64,000 bases of DNA. It comes from Bifidobacterium scardovii JCM 12489 = DSM 13734. Lineage in GTDB: Bacteria > Actinomycetota > Actinomycetes > Actinomycetales > Bifidobacteriaceae. This document shows, piece by piece, positions 27,702 to 36,955 of the stretch. Below the pieces are notes generated by a model. That model saw only the letters and a program-made list of their open reading frames with translations. It was not told where the DNA came from and searched no databases. The number at the start of each line of letters is the position of its first letter. Position 1 is the first letter of the stretch. A program made the translations under genes and the position numbers. The stretch covers positions 1,736,001 to 1,800,000 of the forward strand of contig NZ_AP012331.1 of NCBI RefSeq assembly GCF_001042635.1. Reading direction: 5' to 3'.

Positions 27702-29777
27702 TTATTTCTCCTCATTGTCGTCGGTGCCGGTGCGCGCGGCCGCGGCCGCACCGTCACGTTCCTCGGTGTTGTCGGTATTGCCGGCGTTCTCGGCGTTCGC
27801 GGCCGAGGAGGCCGTATCGGACGCGTCAGGCTGCTGGCGCTTGATCCTGTCCTGCATGGTATCAAATGCCTGGCGAACCTTCGGCGTCACGCTCTCGGAC
27901 GCCTGGCGCACGGTCTCGGTCGTGCGGTCGAGCAGCTGCACGGTCCGGGGCACCGGGCGCGCCGCCTTCTTGGGCGTGTAGATCACGTTGTCGATGACGT
28001 CGGCGTAGCGCTCGAGCACCTTCGGGCGCACGACTTTCATGCTGGCGGTCAGCGTGCCCTTGTCCTGGCTGAACTCCTCGTCGAGGATGACGAACTTGCG
28101 CACCGATTCGGCGCGCGACACGCTGCTGTTGGCCTGGTCGACGTACTGCTGCACGAAGGCGCGCACCGCGTCGGACTGGGCCACCTCGGCCATCGGCATA
28201 TCCGGGTCGAGCCCCTGCGCCGACAGCCACGAGCGGACCATCTCCGGGTCGAGCTCGATCAGCGCCGAGATGAACGGCTTGCCGTCGCCGACGACCACCG
28301 CGTGCGACACGATCGGGCAGGTGCCAATCGTGTCCTCCATCGGGGCCGGGCTGATGTTCTTGCCGCCGGCGGTGATGATGATGTCCTTCTTGCGCCCGGT
28401 GATGTAGATGAACCCGTCGTCGTCGATCCGGGCCAGGTCGCCGGTGTGCAGCCATCCGTCGGGCTCGAGCACCTCGGCAGTCAGTTCGGGCTGCTTGTAG
28501 TAGCCGAGGAACACGCTGGCCCCGCGGATCAGCAGCTCGTCGTCGTCGGCCAGCTTCACTTCGGCGCAGCCGGGGTGACCGACCGAACCGACGCGGTTGG
28601 AGTCCTGGAAATTGACCATGCACGGCGCCGCGGTTTCGGTCATGCCGTACCCCTGGATGAAGGTGATGCCGTCGAATCCGTTGAAGAAGTGGGCCAGATC
28701 GACGTTGAGCGGAGCGCCGCCGCACGCGAGGTACTTGAGGTTCGGCCCGAGCGCGGAGCGGATGGACGATCCGACCGTCTTCATGTAGAAGGCGTGCTCG
28801 AGGCGCGCGACCAGCGTATGGCCCTTGCCGTCCTGCTCGTCCTTCGACCACTGCACGAAATGGTCGACGGCCTTGGCGAAGACGCGGCCCTGGATGCCGG
28901 CGCCGGCCTTCTGCGAGGCGGCGTTGTACACCTTTTCGAACACGCGGGGCACGCCGAGCAGGTAGGTCGGCTTGAAGCCGCGCAGGTCGGCGAGCAGGTG
29001 CTTGGCGCTGGGGATGTAGCCGACCACGCCGTGCGAGCCGATCGCCACGTACTGGATGTAGCGCGCGAAGCAGTGGGCCAGCGGCAGGAACAGCAGCAAG
29101 CGGCTCGGCTGGTAGAGCATGTCGTTGAGGACCTCGTAGCCGTTGAGCACGGTATGGGTGAAGTTGCGGTGCGAGAGCATCGCGCCCTTGGGCTTGCCGG
29201 TGGAGCCGGACGTGTAGACGATCGTGGCCATGTCGTCGGCCTTCACGCGCGCGATGGTGCGGTCGAGCTCCTCGTCGGAGACGGCCTCGCCGAAGTCGGC
29301 CACCGCGTCCAGTCCCGAGGCCTTGAAGTTGAACACGTACTTGAGCCCGTCGCGCCCGTCGCGGATCCGGTCGAGGGTCTGGGCGTGCGAGGAGTCCCCC
29401 GCGAACGCGATCACCGGGTCGACGTCGTCGACGATGCTGGCCGCCTGCTTGGCTGAGTCGGTCTCGTAGATCGGCACGCTGACCGCGCCGATGGCGGCGC
29501 AGGCGAAGTCCACGACGCCCCATTCGTAACAGGTCGCGGCGTAGATCACCACCATGCTGCCGGCCTTGACGCCCAGGCCGATCAGCCCCTTCGCTATCTC
29601 GCGCACGCGCTCCTGCATCTGGCCGGCCGTCACGTCGTGCCACTGGCGCGTCTCGTCGTCCTGCCACTGCGCGATCAGATCGTCCGGATCCCGGCTGACG
29701 CGGTCGACGAGCAGCGAGTAAATGGTGTCTTTCTCGGTGGTGGGGCGGATCGTGGCCACACTATATTCACGCAACAT
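27702..29777 (-). CDS. Long-chain acyl-CoA synthetase (AMP-forming)
   Basis: This enzyme activates fatty acids to acyl-CoA through an acyl-AMP intermediate. [19 protein letters not shown] (near 190) is the AMP-binding motif; [12 protein letters not shown] and [20 protein letters not shown] are the adenylate-forming core; [17 protein letters not shown] precedes the C-terminal domain. The last ~90 residues are a disordered Asn/Ala/Asp-rich tail, giving 691 in all. A TATAGT box lies 7 bases upstream of the ATG, so the mRNA may be leaderless; a GTG start seven codons in is the alternative. It is the last chromosomal gene before the prophage. Confidence 0.93.
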   Translation of the reverse strand: MLREYSVATIRPTTEKDTIYSLLVDRVSRDPDDLIAQWQDDETRQWHDVTAGQMQERVREIAKGLIGLGVKAGSMVVIYAATCYEWGVVDFACAAIGAVSVPIYETDSAKQAASIVDDVDPVIAFAGDSSHAQTLDRIRDGRDGLKYVFNFKASGLDAVADFGEAVSDEELDRTIARVKADDMATIVYTSGSTGKPKGAMLSHRNFTHTVLNGYEVLNDMLYQPSRLLLFLPLAHCFARYIQYVAIGSHGVVGYIPSAKHLLADLRGFKPTYLLGVPRVFEKVYNAASQKAGAGIQGRVFAKAVDHFVQWSKDEQDGKGHTLVARLEHAFYMKTVGSSIRSALGPNLKYLACGGAPLNVDLAHFFNGFDGITFIQGYGMTETAAPCMVNFQDSNRVGSVGHPGCAEVKLADDDELLIRGASVFLGYYKQPELTAEVLEPDGWLHTGDLARIDDDGFIYITGRKKDIIITAGGKNISPAPMEDTIGTCPIVSHAVVVGDGKPFISALIELDPEMVRSWLSAQGLDPDMPMAEVAQSDAVRAFVQQYVDQANSSVSRAESVRKFVILDEEFSQDKGTLTASMKVVRPKVLERYADVIDNVIYTPKKAARPVPRTVQLLDRTTETVRQASESVTPKVRQAFDTMQDRIKRQQPDASDTASSAANAENAGNTDNTEERDGAAAAARTGTDDNEEK

Positions 29778-29963
29778 AGCTTCATACTATAGCGCGATAC
29801 GCCGCAACGCTTGCCGCGTAACGCTTTTCGGCATGTCAGCAGTGAGATTCCACTCAAAGTGCACTCTATGTTTTTGGGTGCATTCCATTGTATTCCATGC
29901 TCTGATTATGGTCCACTCTATCCCATGAACAATGCGATCCAGTCGAGAGGTCAGTGAACGACG

Positions 29964-30010
29964 AAAAGGCCCTGTGCCATCCGCATTGAAGCGGCTGGCA
30001 CAGGGCCTTC
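29964..30010 (-). terminator. Terminator at the end of the phage late operon
   Basis: On the minus strand AAGGCCCTGTGCCA pairs with TGGCACAGGGCCTT across 16 bases and is followed by TTCG. A perfect 14-base stem 19 bases beyond the holin stop. Confidence 0.85.
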
Positions 30011-30028
30011 GATATGCAAGGAAAGAGT

Positions 30029-30322
30029 CTATGCGGTCAAATGCGCTTTGATCGCGCTGGCGCCGATGATGGCGCCGCATAGTACGCCGAGTGCGGCGAG
30101 CGTGGTCGCGATCGCGTCCATGTAGGGCAGGCCCCATGCGGGGCCTATCGTGCGGGCGAATACCGCGAGGGCGGGGAACACGAGTATGGCGAGCCATTTG
30201 AGCACGTCGTAGAGCCGGTTGGGGATGAGCCATGCGGGCGGCGTGAGGTCCACGTCGACTGCCGGGCTCCCCGTGGGGGCGTCGACGTTTGGCGTGGGGG
30301 TGTCGGGATTGGTTTCAGCCAT
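30029..30322 (-). CDS. Phage holin (r1t-like)
   Basis: A 97-residue protein with two hydrophobic helices (LKWLAILVFPALAVFA and ATTLAALGVLCGAIIGAS). The NRLYDVLKWLA and WGLPYMDAIATTLAALG segments match the r1t holin family. An acidic N-terminal tail precedes the first helix. It oligomerises in the membrane at the end of infection. The gene lies after the endolysin, separated by a 13-base-arm hairpin. Confidence 0.85.
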   Translation of the reverse strand: MAETNPDTPTPNVDAPTGSPAVDVDLTPPAWLIPNRLYDVLKWLAILVFPALAVFARTIGPAWGLPYMDAIATTLAALGVLCGAIIGASAIKAHLTA

Positions 30323-30350
30323 TGTTTTTTCTCGATTCTGTCGGGCGGAC

Positions 30351-30390
30351 CCAAGGGGCCTCGGAAGCGCAGGACTTCGAGGCCCCTTGG
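30351..30390. repeat. Inverted repeat between endolysin and holin genes
   Basis: CCAAGGGGCCTCG and CGAGGCCCCTTGG are perfect 13-base arms around a 14-base centre. There is no T-run on either side, so it looks more like an RNA-stability or processing element than a terminator. Confidence 0.6.
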
Positions 30391-30401
30391 TTCGGGGTGG
30401 G

Positions 30402-31694
30402 CTAGTAGCGGAGCGTCTCGCCCGGGTAGATGAGGTTCGGGTTGCCGGACCTGTACCCGGTGAGCTGCGTGTAGCTGATGCCGAGGCGTGCGGCGATGCC
30501 AGTGAGCGTGTCGCCGCTGCGGACGGTCACGGTGCGGGACGGCGTCGCATTGTTGCCGCTGGCGGGGCCACTGCCGTTGTAGGTGACGACCTGACCTGGA
30601 TAGATCCTGTTGAGATCACCCGAGGGCACGCGCCATGCGGACAGGGGCCATAGGCCGGTGCGCGTGGCGATGGCGCTCATGGTGTCGCCCGGTTGGACGG
30701 TCACGCTGGTCGTCGCGCCATTGGTGTTGCCGGTGGGCGTGGTGTTGGCGAGGAGCTGGTCGACGCGGTCCTGGACCTCCTGGTAACGGTTGCCGAGCAG
30801 GAGGCGGCGGGTGGGCAGGTTGCCGTAGTCGCCGCGGATGACCGCGCGGGCGAGCGTGTCCGTGTCCCCGGTGGGCGCGCCCTGCTGCGGGGTCGCGGCC
30901 GGTTTCGCGGGCAGCGGGTTCGCGCTGGTGCCTGGCGTGGAGTCGCCTCCCGCGTATTTGGCCCAGGTGCCGGCGTCGCCGTAGAACCAGTTGACGTCGA
31001 TCGCGTTGCCGATGCCCGCCACGCTGCCGGTGGACGAGTACTGCCATGCGGCCGCGAACTGCCACGGGGCCACGCTGTAGGGCACGTTGCCGGGGTCGCG
31101 CAGGCGTTCGCCCGCGTATCCTCGCGGATAACCCGCGACCCACAGGCCGTAGTCGGCGCCGGCCACGTTGCTCCAATTAGCCGACTGGATCACGCTGGCG
31201 GACATGTAGATGAGGGGCTTGACTCCCCACGCGCTCTCGACGCGCTGCAACCAGCGCAACGCCCACCACGTCCACGCGTTGTACGCTCCGCCGGGCTCCC
31301 AGTCCAGGACCGGGATCACACCGTCGTGCATGTATCCGCGGGTCTGGCTGTTGAACCAGTCGGCCTCGGCCTCCGGCGAATTGCCCAGGTCGGGGCGGGC
31401 GAAATGGTACACGCCGCGTCGCACGCCGGCGGTCTTGAGGCCCCGCATGCTGCAGTCGGCCTGCGGGTCCGTGTAGCCCGCGCCCTCGGTCGCCTTGATG
31501 AACGCGAAGCTCGCTCCGGCCCGTCTGGCCTGGCCGGCGCGCGTGTCGGTGATGCAGCCCTGCCAGTTGGACGCGTCCACGCCGCTGTCCGCCAGCGCCG
31601 ACGAGGGCATGAGCCCGATCAGGACCGCGGCCACGAACGCGATCACGAGCGCGAGCAGGCGCAGCGGGAGCGGCTTGTTTTTGTTGTGGATCAT
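30402..31694 (-). CDS. Endolysin: GH25 lysozyme with signal peptide and two LysM domains
   Basis: Muramidase that cleaves peptidoglycan at lysis. The start at 31694 has a perfect AGGAGACAG site. Residues 1-35 form a signal peptide (LRLLALVIAFVAAVLIGLMPSSALA). The GH25 domain (40-240) shows GVDASNWQG, FIKATEGAGY, GVYHFARP and the catalytic PVLDWEP. Two LysM repeats (TVQPGDTMSAIATRTG and TVRSGDTLTGIAARLG) at 320-430 bind the wall. The signal peptide means export through Sec, so the holin may act by collapsing the membrane potential rather than by releasing the enzyme. Confidence 0.93.
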   Translation of the reverse strand: MIHNKNKPLPLRLLALVIAFVAAVLIGLMPSSALADSGVDASNWQGCITDTRAGQARRAGASFAFIKATEGAGYTDPQADCSMRGLKTAGVRRGVYHFARPDLGNSPEAEADWFNSQTRGYMHDGVIPVLDWEPGGAYNAWTWWALRWLQRVESAWGVKPLIYMSASVIQSANWSNVAGADYGLWVAGYPRGYAGERLRDPGNVPYSVAPWQFAAAWQYSSTGSVAGIGNAIDVNWFYGDAGTWAKYAGGDSTPGTSANPLPAKPAATPQQGAPTGDTDTLARAVIRGDYGNLPTRRLLLGNRYQEVQDRVDQLLANTTPTGNTNGATTSVTVQPGDTMSAIATRTGLWPLSAWRVPSGDLNRIYPGQVVTYNGSGPASGNNATPSRTVTVRSGDTLTGIAARLGISYTQLTGYRSGNPNLIYPGETLRY

Positions 31695-31727
31695 CTGTCT
31701 CCTCTCAAAAAGGGGTTGGATATGACT

Positions 31728-31753
31728 TGGCCCCGCGGGGTTCGCGGGGCCAA
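31728..31753. repeat. GC-rich hairpin upstream of the endolysin
   Basis: TTGGCCCCGCG and CGCGGGGCCAA are perfect arms 33 bases before the endolysin start. The only poly-T on the minus strand precedes the stem, so it is not a classical terminator for the late operon. Confidence 0.55.
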
Positions 31754-31756
31754 AAA

Positions 31757-31843
31757 CTATCGGCGCGGGTCCGCGCCGTGAGTGAACAGGACGACGATCA
31801 GGAGGCCGATCAGCCATGCGACTGGTATCAGTAGTGGAATCAT
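31757..31843 (-). CDS. 28-residue putative membrane peptide
   Basis: MIPLLIPVAWLIGLLIVVLF followed by a short polar tail is a single hydrophobic helix. The ATG overlaps the stop of the gene in front (ATGA), a sign of translational coupling. It lies directly before the endolysin, the position of a second holin or a pinholin-like protein, but it is too short to assign to a family. Confidence 0.5.
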   Translation of the reverse strand: MIPLLIPVAWLIGLLIVVLFTHGADPRR

Positions 31844-32148
31844 TTGTCGGCCTTGCGGATGGGGGCTCGTTGGATGTCGTCGTTGAGGGCGGTCCCGTGC
31901 CCATTGCCTCCCATGGCGTGGTAGATGTCGTAGAGGCGTTGGGACCGGCCCTTGAGGTCCTCGTCGGCGATCCAGTGATTGTCGTACACCATTTCGCGGC
32001 GCAGATCCTCGAGCCGGCACAACAGGAGTTCGCGCATCCCGTTGATCATGGCCGTGCCCCACCGCCATGCCAGGGCGAGCACCGTGACCGCGCCCCCGCA
32101 CATGGCGGGGATGAGCCAGTCGAGGACCTGCTGGATGAATGGGGGCAT
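31840..32148 (-). CDS. Small phage protein with one membrane helix
   Basis: A 102-residue protein: an N-terminal hydrophobic segment (VLDWLIPAMCGGAVTVLALAW), then a charged helix (RLEDLRREMVYDNHWIADEDL), then a conserved-looking YDIYHAMGGNGHGTALNDDI. This arrangement recurs in Gram-positive phages between tail fibre and lysin genes, without known function. It is coupled to the 28-residue peptide behind it. Confidence 0.7.
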   Translation of the reverse strand: MPPFIQQVLDWLIPAMCGGAVTVLALAWRWGTAMINGMRELLLCRLEDLRREMVYDNHWIADEDLKGRSQRLYDIYHAMGGNGHGTALNDDIQRAPIRKADK

Positions 32149-32225
32149 GATACGGTCTCCTGACGTGGCTAGTGGCCTGTGGGGTAGGCGACAGGGTGAT
32201 GCCCTCCGGAATTAAGTAGGCGGGG

Positions 32226-33311
32226 TCAGTCCGTCGTGTCCGCCGTGGGTGTTTCGCCTGCCGATGTTTCGTCTGTCGGTGTTTCGGGTTGCCAGATGGC
32301 GTGGAGTGTGGTGGTGCCGGGTGGTGGGTTGTGTCGCCACCCGGGTTGGAGCATGCGTCCGGTGCCGTCTGGTTTGGTGTTCCATCCCGCGAGGGTGAAT
32401 CCCTCGCGGGTGGCGTGCCACAGGCGCGTGTAGTTGAGCCAGTCGGCCTCGTTGGGATCCTCGCTGAGGGTCGCGGAGGCGGCGTGCGGCTCGTAGAGGG
32501 TCCGGTAGATGGCTCCCTCGTTGGCCCGTTGGTAGACGCGCACGTAGTCGACCTGCATGTCGCCGGCCTTGCCCGCGCCGCCACCGGCCCCGTACCCGTT
32601 GAGGATGAGATAGTGGGGGTCGCGGTTGCCCAACAGGGTCGTGTGTTTGCCTGCCCGGTCGTAGTTGCGGGTCAGGTCGTAGGATTTGAGCGCCACGCCG
32701 TCCACGGATACGCGCAGCAGGGTCGGGGTCCACAGGAACCCGTAGACCGCCCACTTGCTTTCGCCTGCGGTCAATGCCTGCTGTGGCGTGTACGAGCCCT
32801 CCCAGGCGGCGTTGGTCTTGCCGTCGGATGGTTCGTACCATTTCTGCACGTTCGGGTTCCACGTGCCGAGATAGTCATTGTCGAGCCATGTGACGGCCTC
32901 GAGGAAGTCGAGCTCCGAGAAGTACCTCCATTCCCTCCGGTCGGTGGTCTTCGCGATGGAGCGTCCCCATAGTGCGGGCCATTTGCCGTTCGTGAAGCTG
33001 ATGTTCGCGCGCATTTCCAGGTACCCGTATTTGAACGCGAACCGTCCTCCCGTGGTCTGCAGGGCGCGCGGCCCGCTGACCGTCCCGTCCGCCTCCGCGA
33101 CGCTCGTCAGATGCAGCACGGAATCCTCGACGCGGATGTGTTTGGAGTCCGTGGCCGGGTCGACCATCTGCCGTTTCTCGTAGGGGATGGCGCCCTGTCC
33201 CCAGCCCTGGTACGCCCACTTTTGCTGGTCGATGCCGTCACCGTCGAATTCGTCGCCCCACACGTACTGGTAGCCGGCCGGAACGTGCGGGCTTGGTGTC
33301 GGCGCGCTCAT
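32226..33311 (-). CDS. Tail tip protein with a GH16-type glycanase domain and C-terminal wall-repeat-like domain
   Basis: Residues 10-260 resemble glycoside hydrolase family 16: YVWGDEFDGDGIDQQKWAY at the start and the catalytic ExDxxE as ELDFLEAV near 135, with FLWTP and a beta-rich end (MQVDYVRVYQ). Residues ~290-345 (GFTLAGWNTKPDGTGRML, then TTLHAIW) resemble an InlB B/Flg_new repeat. The last ~15 residues are Thr/Glu/Asp-rich. It is the last tail gene before the lysis cassette and so is likely a host-surface glycan depolymerase or receptor-binding protein. The start overlaps the previous stop (ATGA). Confidence 0.82.
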   Translation of the reverse strand: MSAPTPSPHVPAGYQYVWGDEFDGDGIDQQKWAYQGWGQGAIPYEKRQMVDPATDSKHIRVEDSVLHLTSVAEADGTVSGPRALQTTGGRFAFKYGYLEMRANISFTNGKWPALWGRSIAKTTDRREWRYFSELDFLEAVTWLDNDYLGTWNPNVQKWYEPSDGKTNAAWEGSYTPQQALTAGESKWAVYGFLWTPTLLRVSVDGVALKSYDLTRNYDRAGKHTTLLGNRDPHYLILNGYGAGGGAGKAGDMQVDYVRVYQRANEGAIYRTLYEPHAASATLSEDPNEADWLNYTRLWHATREGFTLAGWNTKPDGTGRMLQPGWRHNPPPGTTTLHAIWQPETPTDETSAGETPTADTTD

Positions 33312-34012
33312 GTGCGGGCCACCTTGTCCCCCAGACGGACCATCGAGAGGGAGAAGTAGTTGAGCACGCCCACGCCTATGGTCTTCGATCCCGAGTTGCG
33401 CACGATCAGGCCCAATCCCTCCAGTTCGGCCAGGGCGTAGACGCGGGACGCGGACAGCACGTACGTCTCGCCGTCCGTGGGAGACGATGCGAGCCGGAAC
33501 GTGTCACGCACGCCGCCCGCCGCGTTCACAAGCTGGATATGGGCGCTGTTCGCGCCCCACTGGCTCGCGAACGCGTTCAACTCGCCCCGGATGCTCACTT
33601 CGTAGAGGCCGGACAGGCTGTTCAATATGACCGCGCCGCCCGCCGGCACGCTGTAGTCCGCGCTCGTCGCGTCCATGCCGGTGAACGGCAGGGCGAGCGT
33701 CTTGCCGGACGCGAGGTTGACGCGCTGGTTGTCCTGCGCGGTGCGCGCCACGCACGCCGACACCGGCGCGAATGCGCCCGCCCTCATGTATCGGTTGTCG
33801 GACTGGTCCTGCGAGTAGAACAACCGGTACAGGGTCAGCATCGTCTGGCTCGACGCGTCGGCGATGATATTCGACACGGCCGCATCCTGGAACGCCTTGG
33901 TACCGCCGTGCAGCTCGCGCATCTGTTCGAGCGCGCTCCTCGCCTCCGGGGTGATATCCCCGGTCGCGCCCGGCCAGATCAGCTCCGGCACCTCCACGAT
34001 CTGATCCACCAT
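33308..34012 (-). CDS. Phage tail/baseplate protein, hypothetical
   Basis: A 234-residue protein starting at 34012 after AAGGAGGGG. The N-terminal helix (TPEARSALEQMRELHGGTKAFQDAA) is followed by a beta-rich region ending NYFSLSMVRLGDK. I recognise no domain. By position it is a minor tail or baseplate component. It is coupled to the GH16 protein. Confidence 0.7.
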   Translation of the reverse strand: MVDQIVEVPELIWPGATGDITPEARSALEQMRELHGGTKAFQDAAVSNIIADASSQTMLTLYRLFYSQDQSDNRYMRAGAFAPVSACVARTAQDNQRVNLASGKTLALPFTGMDATSADYSVPAGGAVILNSLSGLYEVSIRGELNAFASQWGANSAHIQLVNAAGGVRDTFRLASSPTDGETYVLSASRVYALAELEGLGLIVRNSGSKTIGVGVLNYFSLSMVRLGDKVART

Positions 34013-34042
34013 GATCAACCCCTCCTTAACAATCAATAACAA

Positions 34043-34444
34043 TCAATCGGTCAATGCGAAATAACCCCAGCACATCGTGCCCACGCTCCCGTCGACCGCG
34101 TCGGTCACGCGGAACAAATACTGGCCCGAAGCGCGCGACAGCCATTCCGCACTCGTGAACAGGCTTGCGGGCAGCAGGCAGGTCACATACCCGTCCACCG
34201 TCAACTGGTCGCATCGGCGCGACAGCCACAATTCGCTGCCGTCCGGGGAACGCAATTCCAGCACGCACGAATACCGGGGGCCGCCCGGCGTGTCCGCGTC
34301 GCCCGTATACTCGGCCGCGTCCACCACGCTCCTCGCGCCGGTCGCCAGATTCCTCCGCGACCAATGGAAACCAAACCGGAATGAATCACCCCGGATGAAC
34401 CGCACATCCCTGTGCTTCACACACCGTCCGACAATCGGCATCAC
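34043..34444 (-). CDS. Phage tail-tip hypothetical protein
   Basis: A 133-residue beta-rich protein with FIRGDSFRFGFHWSRRN near the N terminus and SGQYLFRVTDAVDGSVGTMCWG at the end. This N-terminal pattern occurs in small proteins of actinobacterial phage baseplates that look like receptor-domain adaptors. The family cannot be named with certainty. It is translationally coupled (ATGA) to the gene in front. Confidence 0.65.
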   Translation of the reverse strand: MMPIVGRCVKHRDVRFIRGDSFRFGFHWSRRNLATGARSVVDAAEYTGDADTPGGPRYSCVLELRSPDGSELWLSRRCDQLTVDGYVTCLLPASLFTSAEWLSRASGQYLFRVTDAVDGSVGTMCWGYFALTD

Positions 34445-35052
34445 GCACCTCCCTCACGGGTCGTCGAGACGACGGGGAACGCGGCCTGCACCGTCAGATC
34501 CGCCGTGTTCGACTCCTGTTTCGGCCAGTCCGCGGGGGTCGCGGCCCGATACTGCAATACGACGGAGATCACGTCTCCCGGCTTGAGATTGTTCAAATTG
34601 ATCACCCCGGATACGAGGCCGTCCCACTGGTCGGATTCCGCGCTCTCACGCGACATCACCCCCGACGCCACCTGCCGGCCGTCCACCAGCAGGCGCAACA
34701 CGCACCCCGTCTCCACGCTCGTGCTTTTGGCGGTCATGGTCGCGGTGCCGGTGGCCTGCACCGCGCTCACCGAACGGCCAGCCGGCACGCTGACCCGCAC
34801 CGCGCACAGATCACCCCACTCCGAGGATGGCGGGCCGAACCCCTCCACCGCGGACTCATCCGCGACCACGCTGAGCGCCGAACCGACCAACGCCTGCAGA
34901 TCAGCCTGCTGCTGGGTAAGCTTCTCGACCGACTGGAACGGGCGGGTGCCTTCGGAGGTGAGCGCGTTGTTGAGGCGTCGGGCCGTGCGCTGGTTGATGC
35001 GGCGGATGACCTGCGCGTTATCGATCGTGCCGGGATGGTATTTGCGTGGCAT
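34441..35052 (-). CDS. Phage tail protein, hypothetical
   Basis: A 203-residue protein starting at 35052 with GGAGGAATAGGC in front. A short helical N terminus (NAQVIRRINQRTARRLNNAL) with a Gln-rich helix (SVEKLTQQQADLQALVGSAL) precedes a beta domain of about 120 residues (VSVPAGRSVSAVQATGTATM onward). By position it is a tail-tip or fibre-attachment component. No function assigned. Confidence 0.7.
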   Translation of the reverse strand: MPRKYHPGTIDNAQVIRRINQRTARRLNNALTSEGTRPFQSVEKLTQQQADLQALVGSALSVVADESAVEGFGPPSSEWGDLCAVRVSVPAGRSVSAVQATGTATMTAKSTSVETGCVLRLLVDGRQVASGVMSRESAESDQWDGLVSGVINLNNLKPGDVISVVLQYRAATPADWPKQESNTADLTVQAAFPVVSTTREGGA

Positions 35053-35054
35053 GC

Positions 35055-36191
35055 CTATTCCTCCGTTGGTCTGGTCTGGATGGTTTGCCATTCGCTGTTC
35101 GCGTTCCATTTGACGTCGGTGGTTTTGAGTTCGATGGTCGGGTCGAGCAGCAGGTCGCGTTCCTGTACGGATGGTTTTTCGTGGGTGACGCGCAGGATGA
35201 TGTGGTCGCCGACGTGCACGTCGTGTTCGAGGCCGGCCTGCAGTCCGTGGGTGGACTGGTCCGCGTCGCCTGTCGCGATGGCGGCTCTGGCGTGGCTTTG
35301 CAGTGTCGGCAGTTGGCTGATCGTCGAATGGGAGGAGTCCGCGGTTTGCAGGAGTGGCCAGCCGTTGTCGAGCAGGGTCGTGCCGTCGGCTTTGGCGACG
35401 AGGGTTTTGTCGTCGGTTTTGCCTCCGATCATGTAGTGCTGGCAGGTCAGGCTGCTCCCGTCGCAGTCCGTGCCGGCGAGCATGATCCGCTGTCCTGGCG
35501 CGAGCCGGTTCCACCGCCATGTCCGGTCGACGAGTTCCGGGGTGCCGACGCGCAGTCGGAAACGGATGTGGTTGTTGTAGTCGACTCGGGGGTCGAGGCG
35601 GATTTCCGGCCCGTCGTCCAGGTCTGCGATATCGCTGATCTCGTCCCACACGCTAGGGAATTCCCAGCCGTTCCACGTGCGTTCGTGCGTGGCGTCGCCG
35701 TCGATGTCGGGCAGGTCGTACGGCAGCGCCCCCCATTTCATGGTTTCCGTAAGGAGGCTGCGGATCAGATCGCTGTAGGAGCCTTTCGCGTTCAGGACCC
35801 ACTCCCCCGGTGGATGGTCCTCGTCGATGAGCACGTACCCGTCCTTCCACGAGTCGCGCAGCTTGACGTTGAGGACCTTGCGTTTGTTGAGGATCGTGCC
35901 CCCGCCGCCGATCGTCAGGGTCAGCTCGTCTCTTGTGTCGTTGAGACTGTGGGATGTCAGGTAGCCGGCGTGCAGGATGCGAGCGCCCATGTGCGCCGCG
36001 TAGATCGTGCCCCAGTCGTGCAGGTACGGGTCCAGGTCGGGGATGAGGCGCAACTGCTTGCAGTCGGGGATGGTGGCGTTCATCGATCCTTCGTCGCTGA
36101 TGGAGTCCTGGCCGGATAGTGTCGTGTAGGGCAGGCGGCCGAGGTAGGTTCCGGTTAGGCCGTTGTATGCCTTGAGGATGATGGGGTCCAT
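35055..36191 (-). CDS. Siphovirus Gp37-like tail protein
   Basis: A 378-residue protein of the ReqiPepy6 Gp37-like family, located after Dit where other phages have the tail endopeptidase (Tal). Features: LKAYNGLTGTYLGRLPYTT at the start, DEGSMNATIPD, and a C-terminal DVHVGDHIILRVTHEKPSVQE. The start at 36191 (MDPIILKAY) is chosen because GGAG lies 9 bases before it; a nearer upstream ATG overlaps the previous gene. Confidence 0.8.
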   Translation of the reverse strand: MDPIILKAYNGLTGTYLGRLPYTTLSGQDSISDEGSMNATIPDCKQLRLIPDLDPYLHDWGTIYAAHMGARILHAGYLTSHSLNDTRDELTLTIGGGGTILNKRKVLNVKLRDSWKDGYVLIDEDHPPGEWVLNAKGSYSDLIRSLLTETMKWGALPYDLPDIDGDATHERTWNGWEFPSVWDEISDIADLDDGPEIRLDPRVDYNNHIRFRLRVGTPELVDRTWRWNRLAPGQRIMLAGTDCDGSSLTCQHYMIGGKTDDKTLVAKADGTTLLDNGWPLLQTADSSHSTISQLPTLQSHARAAIATGDADQSTHGLQAGLEHDVHVGDHIILRVTHEKPSVQERDLLLDPTIELKTTDVKWNANSEWQTIQTRPTEE

Positions 36192-36196
36192 GCGTG

Positions 36197-36946
36197 TCAT
36201 CTCCATGCGTTGCGGATGATCAGGGATGTGTTCGCGTTGCCGGTGGTGGTACTGCGGATCAGGTGCGTTCCTGGCGGGATACGGAATGCGTCGTCCATGG
36301 TTATGGTTCCCGTGTCGGGGATCATGGCGGCGAGGTCGAGTTTGGCGTCCACGGGGCCGATATCGGGGAGTGTCCATGTGATCCGGTGTCCGTCATAGGT
36401 CAGGGAGACTGTTTTTGGCGTGCCGGTGACGTGCAGGATCGGGTAGACGGGTTGGGTGCCGTGGTTGCGGACCGTGATCGTGTCCACGCTGGCCGGGTAT
36501 TCGATCGGGGGCCCGTATTTCAATGGGTCCGGACAGTAGATCACGAGCGTGAAGTTCAGGTTTTCCTCGTGTCGCCAGCGGGTGCCGTTGGGGTCGTCCG
36601 TGATCCATCCGCTGGTTTGGCGGGTGCCGGCCGAATCCGTGACGCGTATGGTCAGGATCCGGCCGATCAGGTCGGCGATGCGGTCGCATGCGTTGGATTG
36701 TGCGATGCTGGACTCGCATACGGTCCAGCACGCGAGTTCCAGGGTGCGTCCCTCGGTGGTCAGTTGGCCGGCTGCCGGCATGTAGGAGCCGTCCGCCGTG
36801 GGGCGTCGCTGTGGCTTGTAATCGGTGGCCGGCGGGCTGTCCCAGCCTTTGATCGATTTGAGCCACCACCCGTGGTAGCGGGTGTCGAGCATGGGCGACT
36901 GGATGCCGATGACATCCGTGTCGGTTTCGATCGTCACCCGTACCAT
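36197..36946 (-). CDS. Distal tail protein (Dit-like)
   Basis: A 249-residue protein just after the tape measure, the position of Dit, which closes the tail tube and holds the tip complex. WWLKSIKGWDSPPATDYKP and a long beta-rich C terminus (YPILHVTGTPKTVSLTYDG) fit phage tail component family members. Function is inferred from order plus these features. Confidence 0.78.
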   Translation of the reverse strand: MVRVTIETDTDVIGIQSPMLDTRYHGWWLKSIKGWDSPPATDYKPQRRPTADGSYMPAAGQLTTEGRTLELACWTVCESSIAQSNACDRIADLIGRILTIRVTDSAGTRQTSGWITDDPNGTRWRHEENLNFTLVIYCPDPLKYGPPIEYPASVDTITVRNHGTQPVYPILHVTGTPKTVSLTYDGHRITWTLPDIGPVDAKLDLAAMIPDTGTITMDDAFRIPPGTHLIRSTTTGNANTSLIIRNAWR

Positions 36947-36955
36947 GGATCCTCC

